Source of the DNA: Nocardia arthritidis
GTDB taxonomy: Bacteria > Actinomycetota > Actinomycetes > Mycobacteriales > Mycobacteriaceae
Assembly (NCBI RefSeq): GCF_011801145.1
Contig: NZ_CP046172.1
Span: 3,100,001 to 3,164,000, forward strand
Direction: 5' to 3'
Length of the DNA: 64,000 bases
The notes beneath the pieces were generated by a model. It worked only from the letters and a program-made list of their open reading frames with translations. It did not search any database and was not told the origin of the DNA. The translations under genes were made by a program, and so were the position numbers. Below are positions 26,180 to 32,747 of this stretch, piece by piece (positions within the stretch are counted from its first letter, which is position 1; each line of letters begins with the position of its first letter).

Positions 26180-26247
26180 TGTCCCTGTTCCCGAGGACAC
26201 CAAACTCACACGAATGTGGGGGTTTGGTGTCCTCGGGAACGGGGACA
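26180..26247. repeat. Hairpin with 25-bp arms
   Basis: The left arm 26180-26204 (starting TGTCCCTGTTCCCGAG) pairs with 26223-26247, with one mismatch. A smaller CACA/TGTG stem sits inside the loop. GGACACCAAA recurs in the same orientation at 26243-26252, just right of the hairpin. Confidence 0.8.
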
Positions 26248-26550
26248 CCAAATCGACCAAACCGGCAGGTCGGGAGGAAGGTCACCCCTTAATTTGGATC
26301 ACACGTCCAGTAAGAGGTTTGTCGGAGCGGAATCACGGGCGTTTATGGAGATCATTAAGACCCGATCCTCAACCATGATTCATATCGAAAAGTGGTGCGA
26401 TGGTACAGAAATCCGCTGCGGTGCGTGATCCAGCTCGGCCTGCTGAATGGTCATGAGAGGGGGAAAGATGATGTGCCTCCGGCGGGCACCGCTGCGGGGA
26501 AGACGGGGCGCCAACTGGTGAGAACCGTTGCGGGGAGAGACGCGGTGTCG

Positions 26551-26694
26551 GTGCGGTCTTCCCCTTGCGGCGCATCAGGGTCTACCACACCCCGGGCCGG
26601 CGGCGGGAAATTCCTGGCAAGTTTTGAGAATCGGCTGCGGGGCCGCGGCCCGGGGTGTGGTTGGACGACCCTGCGCCGCAAGGGGAAGACCGCA
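26551..26694. repeat. Large imperfect inverted repeat with arms of about 55 bp
   Basis: The left arm starts GTGCGGTCTTCCCCTTGCGG and continues through CCACACCCCGGGCC. The right arm is its near-complement, ending GGGGAAGACCGCAC, with one small internal offset. The loop is about 35 nt. Confidence 0.8.
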
Positions 26695-26741
26695 CTGGTC
26701 ACCCCGCGTGACCGAAGAAGATGACGGACGGCACAATACAA

Positions 26742-26786
26742 AGGGCGGCGGTCGTGCCCACCTCCAATGGGCACGACCGCCGCCCT
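26742..26786 (-). terminator. Rho-independent terminator of the leftward transfer operon
   Basis: Perfect 19-bp arms (26742-26760 and 26768-26786) enclose a 7-nt loop. Reading leftward, the stem is followed by TTTGTATTGT. It lies 28 bp beyond the last operon gene. Confidence 0.9.
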
Positions 26787-26813
26787 GATCTCAGGTGCGA
26801 TCTAGGAACCTCG

Positions 26814-27044
26814 TTACTGCTGCATCTGCTGGTGCTGCCGAGTTACTTGCTGCTCGGTCACCTGTCCACCGTTCAACCAGCGCACCCGCTCAGCCGCTCG
26901 TTCCGAATCGTCATGCGAGGACTCGCTGATCCATTGACCGTCGGGTGCGTAGAACCCGACCGAGTACCAGGAGTCGTACTCCAGGTCTCCGGTTTCCTCG
27001 TTATAGCTCTCGCTGCCGAATCTTCGTTGGTAGACGTAACTCAT
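26814..27044 (-). CDS. Small hypothetical protein, last gene of the transfer operon
   Basis: This 76-residue protein (YDSWYSVGFYAPDGQWISES, then SERAAERVRWLNGGQ) resembles a short family found beside ssb and tra genes in actinomycete elements. The aromatic Y-x-P-D-G-x-W core and helical RVxxLNGG end are its visible features. The function is unknown. It lies 22 bp after ssb. Confidence 0.6.
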   Translation of the reverse strand: MSYVYQRRFGSESYNEETGDLEYDSWYSVGFYAPDGQWISESSHDDSERAAERVRWLNGGQVTEQQVTRQHQQMQQ

Positions 27045-27066
27045 CAGTTTTCCATTTCCTGTCGGG

Positions 27067-27570
27067 TTATGCAGTGGCTTGCATCTGCTGCTTACGGGCC
27101 GCTGGTTTCTTCGCCGGATCGGGTTTGAACTCGTTCAGCCCGCTGTCGTTGCCCTCCGTTGTCGCCTGCTGACGGCTCGAATTCGACTGCCCTTCACGTT
27201 GATTGGCTCGCTGTCGCTGTACCTGCACGCGGGCGAATTTCATCGAGGCGGCCACGTCGTCGGCTTGCAACTCCCAGACGCTGTGTTTCTGCTGGTTCTC
27301 ATCGACCCAGCTGCGCTGAGCGAAGGTGCCGGTCACCACCACGCGGTCGCCTTTGTGCAGGGATTCGGCGACGTTCTCGGCCTGATTGCGCCAGACTTGG
27401 CAGCGCACGAAACTGGTTTCCCCGTCGTCCCACTGCTGGGTTTGCTGGTTGTAGACCCGTGGGGTCGAGGCGATGGTGAAGTGGGTGACCTGGTTGCTGT
27501 TGGGCGTGAATCGGGTTTCCGGGTCCGCGGTCAAGTTCCCGGCCACCGTCACCTGAATTTTGTCACTCAT
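27067..27570 (-). CDS. ssb: Single-stranded DNA-binding protein
   Basis: The 167-residue protein has an N-terminal OB-fold (VTVAGNLTADPETRFTPNSN, TSFVRCQVWRNQAENVAESL, GDRVVVTGTFAQRSW). A disordered glutamine- and lysine-rich tail follows. The tail lacks the acidic DDDIPF-type tip of chromosomal SSB, so it may not recruit the usual partners. In a conjugative element it probably coats transferred or replicating single strands. Confidence 0.85.
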   Translation of the reverse strand: MSDKIQVTVAGNLTADPETRFTPNSNQVTHFTIASTPRVYNQQTQQWDDGETSFVRCQVWRNQAENVAESLHKGDRVVVTGTFAQRSWVDENQQKHSVWELQADDVAASMKFARVQVQRQRANQREGQSNSSRQQATTEGNDSGLNEFKPDPAKKPAARKQQMQATA

Positions 27571-27585
27571 GAGCTGTTGTCTCCT

Positions 27586-28380
27586 TTATTTGGTGTTTCC
27601 GATTTCGGATCCCCCGGCCAGCGGCCGGAAGCTGTTGGGGGCGTGGGGATTTGGCATGTCGTCCCAGGTTCGGCCGTCGAGAGTCCGGCCACCGGCGGCT
27701 GGTGTTCGCCCGCCCCATTGCTTGAAGAAGAACGGCACCTGCGCTTGTTCGCAGATATCGCGGATATCTCGTACCCACTCGGCGCGCATCGGCCGATGCC
27801 CGGCGCCGGATTCACCGCCGGTGATGACCCAGCCGATGCCGTCGAGCCGTAACGGGTTCAACGGTCCCAGCAGCGGCTCACACGACAGAAACCGCACCGC
27901 AGCCGGTACTTCGCGCAAGTGGTCGACTCGCACCAGGTGTTCGGCGTTTTCCACCGACACCCCGATCCACGCGTTCGGTGGCCACTCCAGCCGAGTTGCC
28001 ATACGTCGCAAACGAAGTGATCGTTTAGTCAGGATCTGATAGGTGTGTTGTGGAGTCTGACGGATGACCTCGAACACCTCGCGCACGAACTCGATCGGCA
28101 CCGAGGCGTGGAACAGATCGCTCATCGAGTTGACGAACACCACCCGCGGGCGCCGCCACGTGTGCGGCACCGCCAAGGCCTGCGGGTGCACCCGCACACC
28201 GAAACCCGGTCCCGACGTACGCGGATCACCGTCGTGCTGGTACTTCGTCACACCCATCGACTTCAACCGGGCTGCCAACACCAGCGCGTAACAGTGCTCA
28301 CATCCGGTCGAGACTCGATCACAACCCGTCACTGGATTCCACGTCGCCTGCGTCCACTCGATCGCCGACCTATCCGACAT
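27586..28380 (-). CDS. DUF5131 (phage Gp37/Gp68-like) protein
   Basis: The 264-residue protein has the family's opening IEWTQATWNPVTGCDRVSTG, with C20, C27 and C30 forming CX6CX2C, an iron-sulfur-like arrangement. It also has FVNSMSDLFHASVP, ILTKRS, WIGVSVEN and FKQWGG. DUF5131 proteins look like minimal radical-SAM-type enzymes and are frequent on phages and integrative elements; their reaction is not established. It overlaps the stop of the split membrane gene by 11 bp and precedes ssb. Confidence 0.8.
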   Translation of the reverse strand: MSDRSAIEWTQATWNPVTGCDRVSTGCEHCYALVLAARLKSMGVTKYQHDGDPRTSGPGFGVRVHPQALAVPHTWRRPRVVFVNSMSDLFHASVPIEFVREVFEVIRQTPQHTYQILTKRSLRLRRMATRLEWPPNAWIGVSVENAEHLVRVDHLREVPAAVRFLSCEPLLGPLNPLRLDGIGWVITGGESGAGHRPMRAEWVRDIRDICEQAQVPFFFKQWGGRTPAAGGRTLDGRTWDDMPNPHAPNSFRPLAGGSEIGNTK

Positions 28381-28933
28381 CGGACACCTCCGCGGTCTCG
28401 GTGATCAGCCGTAGTCCGTCTCGTCGTTGGCGTTCACGGATCTCGGCGAGAGCGGTGAGGATGTTGTTCACTGTCGAGTGGTGCATTTTGTGGCGCCGCA
28501 CGATCGCGGTCGGAGACAACTTGGCGTCGGCGACGATCGCGGCCACTTCCTCCACCGTTTTCTTCATCCTCGGCCGCTGCCGCAGGACCTCCTCGGCCAT
28601 CGCGCGATATTCGCGCCCCTGGTGCGTTACCTGCGCGGTCGTTGCCGTATCGGCCGCGTTCCCGCTGGCCTGTGGGGGTGCGGTGGCAGGTGGCTCGAGA
28701 TGCGGTCGAGACTGCGGCACGACCACGGTCGCGGTGTCGATCAAAGTTGCGTAGCGGGCCGCGACCCATGCGTGAAGCCAGATCACGGCCCCGACCATGA
28801 CCGGTGCCACCGCAAACTCGGCGGCGCGGCCGTATTCGCCGGCCGCCAGGTGCGGGCCGGTGTTCAACCCGATCGTGGTCGCCAGCAGAGCGGTCTCGAA
28901 TATCACGACGGTGCCGCGGTTGAGCCACCCCGG
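28370..28933 (-). pseudogene. 3' part of IS-disrupted membrane protein gene
   Basis: After the IS junction this frame reads GWLNRGTVVIFETALLATTI, GLNTGPHLAAGEYGRAAEFA and VAPVMVGAVIWLHAWVAARY, two membrane helices. A linker and a C-terminal helix-turn-helix-like region follow (LSPTAIVRRHKMHHSTVNNI). It continues the protein begun at 30818. The frame stays open through the IS end to an ATG at 28951, so a truncated product could be made from within the IS. Confidence 0.75.
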
Positions 28934-28948
28934 TGAGTCCGGAGACTT
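28934..28948 (+). repeat. Left terminal inverted repeat of the IS3-family element
   Basis: TGAGTCCGGAGACTT is the exact complement of 30232-30246 and starts with TG, as usual for IS3-family ends. Confidence 0.85.
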
Positions 28949-28971
28949 CATCTCTTGGGAAGGATGGAGTC

Positions 28972-29289
28972 GTGTCGAGGAGGAAGTACCCGGACGAGCT
29001 GCGTGAGCGGGCCGTGCGGATGTTTGGTGAGATCCGTGATCAGCATGGGTCGGAGTGGGCGGCGATGCGGGCGGTCGCCGAGTTGTTGGGTGTGGGTCAT
29101 CCGGAGACGGTTCGTGGGTGGGTGCGTCAAAGTGAGGTCGATACCGGTGCTCGCTCGGGGGTGACGACCGGGGAGTCCGAGGAGCTGAAACGGCTGCGGC
29201 GTGAGAACGCAGAACTCAAGCGCGCCAACGCAATTCTGAAAGCGGCGTCGGCTTTCTTCGCGGCCGAGATAGACCGGCCACAACGCTGA
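28972..29289 (+). CDS. IS3-family transposase OrfA
   Basis: From GTG 28972 the 105-residue protein has an N-terminal helix-turn-helix (YPDELRERAVRMFGEIRDQH, VAELLGVGHPETVRGWVRQS). A leucine-zipper-like coiled coil follows (ELKRLRRENAELKRANAILK). It binds the IS ends. Its last codons overlap the OrfB frame, so a fused OrfAB transposase by programmed frameshifting is expected from the family. Confidence 0.9.
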   Translation: MSRRKYPDELRERAVRMFGEIRDQHGSEWAAMRAVAELLGVGHPETVRGWVRQSEVDTGARSGVTTGESEELKRLRRENAELKRANAILKAASAFFAAEIDRPQR

Positions 29290-30233
29290 TAATCCGGTTC
29301 ATCACCGAACACCAGGGCCGCCGTGATGCCGACGGCCTGCGGTGGGGCATCGAGTCTATCTGCGCCGGGCTCACAGAGCTCGGCGTGAAAGTCGCCCCGT
29401 CGACCTATTACGAACACCGCCGTCGCACCGTCACCAAGCAGCAGCTGCGTGACGAGGAACTGGCCGTGGAGATAAGGCGTGTGCACCGCGAGAATTTCGG
29501 CGTGTATGGCGCGAGAAAGGTGTGGCTGCAATTGAACCGGGAAGACATCCCGGTGGCGCGCTGCACGGTGGAGCGGCTCATGCGCCGGCTCGGGTTACGA
29601 GGCGCGATGCGCGGCAAGGTCAAACGCACCACGATCCCGGACCCGAACGCGCAGCGGCCGGCGGATCTAGTGCAGCGTAAGTTCGCTCCGGCGGCGCCGA
29701 ACCGGCTATGGGTTGCCGACATCACCTATGTGTCGACGTGGTCGGGGTGGGTGTATGTGGCATTCGTCGTGGACGCCTATGCGCGGCGCGTTATCGGCTG
29801 GCGCACATCCACGTCGATGACCGCCGCGTTGGTGCTCGACGCGATCGAGCATGCCATCTGGACTCGTGAACGCGAGGGCTGGAACGTGAAAGATGTTGTG
29901 CACCATAATGATCGAGGATCGCAATACACGTCGGTGAAATTCACCGAACGGCTTGCCGAAGCCGGGATCCAGCCCAGCGTAGGAGCGGTGGGATCGAGCT
30001 TCGACAACGCACTCGCCGAAACGATCAACGGCCTCTATAAAACCGAGTTGATCAAACCGCGGGCACCGTGGCGCACCGTGGATCACGTCGAGTTGGCCAC
30101 CGCTGAATGGGTGGACTGGTTCAACCACCGGCGCCTCTACCAGCACTGCGGGGACATGCCACCCGCCCAGATGGAGACCGCCTACTACGCTCAGAACCCA
30201 GCCCAGCAACCTGCTGAGCTGTCACACCAGTAA
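29280..30233 (+). CDS. IS3-family transposase OrfB (DDE integrase core)
   Basis: Coding continues in the shifted phase from about 29280 (LIIRFITEHQGRRDADGLRW) to TAA before the right repeat. The first ATG in this frame is 29385, so the full product needs frameshifting from OrfA. The DDE triad is visible: D in LWVADITYVS, D in HHNDRGSQYTS and E in SSFDNALAETINGLYKTE. An HTH_21-type segment precedes it (YGARKVWLQLNREDIPVARC). Confidence 0.9.
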   Translation, partial: TTLIIRFITEHQGRRDADGLRWGIESICAGLTELGVKVAPSTYYEHRRRTVTKQQLRDEELAVEIRRVHRENFGVYGARKVWLQLNREDIPVARCTVERLMRRLGLRGAMRGKVKRTTIPDPNAQRPADLVQRKFAPAAPNRLWVADITYVSTWSGWVYVAFVVDAYARRVIGWRTSTSMTAALVLDAIEHAIWTREREGWNVKDVVHHNDRGSQYTSVKFTERLAEAGIQPSVGAVGSSFDNALAETINGLYKTELIKPRAPWRTVDHVELATAEWVDWFNHRRLYQHCGDMPPAQMETAYYAQNPAQQPAELSHQ

Positions 30234-30818
30234 GTCTCCGGACTCACCGGGGGGATTCAGGTTGATTTCGCGTCCCCATCGGGCGGCGGTGGTGGCCACG
30301 ACCATGACCGTGATCAACGGGATGGAGATCATGGCTTCGATGCCGTAGCTCAACCAATACAGCGGATTGGTCATATCCGAGTTCGGGACGAGGTTGTGCT
30401 GCACGTTGACCCCGGCCCACACCATGCCCAGCACCACCACACCGATCAACGCCCGCGACGACCACTCCGCCCGCCGATACAGCTGCGCCAACCGCGCATC
30501 CGCACTCGCCGCCCGCCGCCGCGCCGCCAGCGCCCGCCGATGCCAGCGCGCGTCTCGTTCCGCTTCCCGCGTGATCGCGTCGGCGGTCTTGCGGTCACGG
30601 GTCTCGGTGGCGAGTTCCCGTTCCACCGCCCGGCGCCGCTGCGCGCGGCGTTGAGCGCGGATCCATTCCGCTAGTTCCCGTTCGGCGCCGAGTTCGGCCT
30701 CCGACAGCACCTCGGTCAATGCCGCGTCGTGTTGTAGCGGTAGCTTGCCGCGAGCGGTCGCGACCCGCTGCGCCAACACCGCCACCGCGTCATCGGTGTA
30801 GTCCTGATCGGTGGTCAT
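30222..30818 (-). pseudogene. 5' part of IS-disrupted membrane protein gene
   Basis: From ATG 30818 the protein has a long charged coiled-coil N-terminus (LSEAELGAERELAEWIRAQR). Two membrane helices follow (ALIGVVVLGMVWAGVNVQHN and GIEAMISIPLITVMVVATTA), ending at LNPP where the IS begins. The last codons (GESGDLLV) come from IS sequence. The four-helix protein resembles DUF2637/Spd-type proteins of actinomycete transfer operons. It overlaps the upstream gene by four bases. Confidence 0.75.
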
Positions 30819-31270
30819 TGCTGCATCACCATCCGCGCGACATGCTGGGTGTTTTCGGCGTGGGCAACTTCGGCCCGTAACCGGTCGTAGACCCGCCGCT
30901 CCTCGGCCGCCTGACGCAGCTGTTCCAACTCGGTATCGGCTTGTGCGCGTTCGGCTTTCAACCGATCCCGATCGTTGATGGTGGCGTCGAGCTCGATCGC
31001 CAACCGGTCCCGCTGCGCTTGCGCACGCACCACCGCGGCGTGTTCACCGGACTCACTGTCGCGTTGCCACAGTTCGCGCCATTCCGTGGCGAAATGACTC
31101 GATTCCCAGGGTTCGGCGACCAGCGCAGACTCATCCGAAAGCCTCTGCTGTTCAACGGGATTCGTAGCGGCGTCCATCCGCTCGTGCAGGGCTTTGATCC
31201 GGGTGAACGCCTGCCACATCCATTCCCGCGCACCCGGACCCGCGGCATCCAATCGTTGTGCCGTGGTCAT
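30815..31270 (-). CDS. Coiled-coil protein of the transfer operon
   Basis: The 151-residue protein from ATG 31270 is mostly helical, with a long heptad-rich C-terminal half (RLAIELDATINDRDRLKAER, ELEQLRQAAEERRVYDRLRA). Four-base ATGA overlaps with both neighbours show one translation unit. It has no membrane segment. A structural role near the translocase is inferred from position. Confidence 0.6.
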   Translation of the reverse strand: MTTAQRLDAAGPGAREWMWQAFTRIKALHERMDAATNPVEQQRLSDESALVAEPWESSHFATEWRELWQRDSESGEHAAVVRAQAQRDRLAIELDATINDRDRLKAERAQADTELEQLRQAAEERRVYDRLRAEVAHAENTQHVARMVMQQ

Positions 31271-31767
31271 GACCCGGCCTCCATCGTCGGCGGTTTCGGC
31301 GTCTCGATGTTTTCGGTTTCGGTTACCTGCCAATCGGATTCGAACACCTCCTGCTGTTCGTCCTCGACAACCTCGTCCATGGGGATGTCGTGTTCGTATT
31401 CGGGCGTGTACTGGGCGTTTTGGAACTCGGTGATCTCCTCGTACTCCCGTTCCCAGGTGGTATCGACGGCGCCGATCTGGTGGTCGTTGTCGAGTTCGGC
31501 TCGCGCACCCTCCAATTCGTGCGCGAGCTGATCACGTTCCCGAGTCACCTCCGTCAACTGCTTGGTCGCCGCCGCCAGATCGATCAGCGCCTGGTCACGG
31601 TCGGCAGTGACCCGACGAAGCTGTCTGGCCTGAACGAGGATCAGCTGCCGGTATTGGGCTTGCCGCGACTCGCGGTTGGCCAGCGATTGCCGTAGCTGCC
31701 ACCACGCCCCGGCCACACGTTCGCCGAAACGCAATGTTTCCCTGTTGATTTCATCGACTTCGGACAT
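31267..31767 (-). CDS. Coiled-coil protein with acidic tail
   Basis: The 166-residue protein has a helical N-terminal two-thirds (QYRQLILVQARQLRRVTADR, KQLTEVTRERDQLAHELEGA). A glutamate-rich tail follows (EREYEEITEFQNAQYTPEYE, DEVVEDEQQEVFESD). It starts 4 bp after the upstream gene's stop and overlaps the next gene by four bases. The family is not recognised. It and the 151-residue protein look like a paired coiled-coil set. Confidence 0.6.
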   Translation of the reverse strand: MSEVDEINRETLRFGERVAGAWWQLRQSLANRESRQAQYRQLILVQARQLRRVTADRDQALIDLAAATKQLTEVTRERDQLAHELEGARAELDNDHQIGAVDTTWEREYEEITEFQNAQYTPEYEHDIPMDEVVEDEQQEVFESDWQVTETENIETPKPPTMEAGS

Positions 31768-31770
31768 GAG

Positions 31771-32271
31771 TCACTGGCCTTCCTGCATCCAGAACCGGTT
31801 CGCGGTGGGATCATCCGGCCGTATCTCGTAGGTGCGGGAGGTCTCCAGGTAGTCCCGCCAATCGATGAACAGCTCGGTTTCCTGGGCGCGGTCATGCCAC
31901 TGGCGGTACGCGTCGGCGTCGGTCACCAGCGACCACGGGTCGGCGTCGAAATGAGTGTTCTGGCGGGCGTCACGGTCGATCCAGTCGACGACGACCCGCG
32001 CCCGCGCGGCTTCATCGGTGTCGAGAACCTGCAGGTTTTGGGCGAGGGTGTAGCGGATCCGGGCGGCATCGAAGGACCACCCCTGATCAGGCGCATCCTC
32101 CAACGCCGTATCCGGCAACCGGGTGAGCATGTCCCGCAATTCATCCCGGTTCATCACCGGTCCGAACCAACGCTGCTCATCGGTTTCGGTAGCCGCTGGT
32201 TCCGGTTCGTATTCGATATCCGGCACGCGCACCGGTTGGGGTGTGTGTCGCCGGAATGGGTTCTTCCACAT
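31771..32271 (-). CDS. Hypothetical transfer-operon protein
   Basis: The 166-residue soluble protein begins MWKNPFRRHTPQPVRVPDIE and contains RDELRDMLTRLPDTALEDAP and ARVVVDWIDRDARQNTHFDA. The basic N-terminus followed by an acidic aromatic body suggests a cytoplasmic or membrane-adjacent protein. No known motif is visible. It lies 33 bp after the small membrane gene. Confidence 0.55.
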   Translation of the reverse strand: MWKNPFRRHTPQPVRVPDIEYEPEPAATETDEQRWFGPVMNRDELRDMLTRLPDTALEDAPDQGWSFDAARIRYTLAQNLQVLDTDEAARARVVVDWIDRDARQNTHFDADPWSLVTDADAYRQWHDRAQETELFIDWRDYLETSRTYEIRPDDPTANRFWMQEGQ

Positions 32272-32303
32272 GGGTTGTGCTCCTTACTATTTCGATGAGT
32301 TGT

Positions 32304-32747
32304 TCAGAACGGTGGTGCTTCGACGGCCGGTTTCGGGTAAGTGATGCGGCCCAGGTCGCGGGTTTGGGTGGTGCGCCAGGTCAGCCACCGCCACACCAGC
32401 ACCGCGCCACGGCGCATCAGCCCGAGCGCGACGATCAGGGTGGGGGATCCGGCGGAAATCCATGCGCCGTAACCGATCCAGCCGATGCCCCAGACCGTGA
32501 CCGGCACGACCGCGGTCATCGGGGCGCCCGAGATGGTCACCGTCACCAGCGTTGGTACGACGATGCCGGTCGCGGTGATCGCCGCCCGCGCTTTCTTGAT
32601 CCGGCGGCCGAGTATCACCGCTTCGGAGGGGCGCCGCGCTGTGTCGGGGTCGATATCGCAGGCTTGCAACAGCTCTCGTAACGGCTCCCACAACTGCGCG
32701 TCCCAGTCGATCTCGACCTCCGCGTCGATGTTGTCGTCGTCGCTCAT
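32304..32747 (-). CDS. Membrane protein of the transfer operon (Spd-like)
   Basis: The 147-residue protein has an acidic N-terminus, a basic segment (GRRIKKARAAITATG), and two or three hydrophobic helices (IVVPTLVTVTISGAPMTAVV, PVTVWGIGWIGYGAWISAG, then LIVALGLMRRGAVLVW). It overlaps the stop of traB by four bases. Small membrane proteins coupled to TraB help intramycelial plasmid spread in Streptomyces; a similar role is inferred here. Confidence 0.6.
   Translation of the reverse strand: MSDDDNIDAEVEIDWDAQLWEPLRELLQACDIDPDTARRPSEAVILGRRIKKARAAITATGIVVPTLVTVTISGAPMTAVVPVTVWGIGWIGYGAWISAGSPTLIVALGLMRRGAVLVWRWLTWRTTQTRDLGRITYPKPAVEAPPF

Larger units (their letters stand above)
25781..26813. 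other. One kilobase without a supported gene, rich in inverted repeats
   Basis: No frame is convincing; the best is a 64-codon minus-strand reading at 25731-25925 overlapping the HTH gene start. The stretch holds a G-poor, pyrimidine-rich tract (to about 26180), two large inverted repeats (26180-26247 and 26551-26694) and the terminator of the leftward transfer operon (26742-26786). Confidence 0.6.
28934..30246 (+). mobile_element. IS3-family insertion sequence, 1313 bp
   Basis: Terminal inverted repeats of 15 bp (TGAGTCCGGAGACTT at 28934-28948, complement at 30232-30246) flank two overlapping transposase frames. The 4-bp CCGG occurs directly on both sides (28930-28933 and 30247-30250), a target duplication of the size IS3-family elements make. 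Intact repeats, duplication and open frames suggest a recent insertion. Confidence 0.9.

Noticed and set aside
23692..26813. Retron or reverse-transcriptase-based system, suggested by the large hairpins
   Set aside because: No reverse transcriptase motif (YxDD) occurs in the neighbouring genes.
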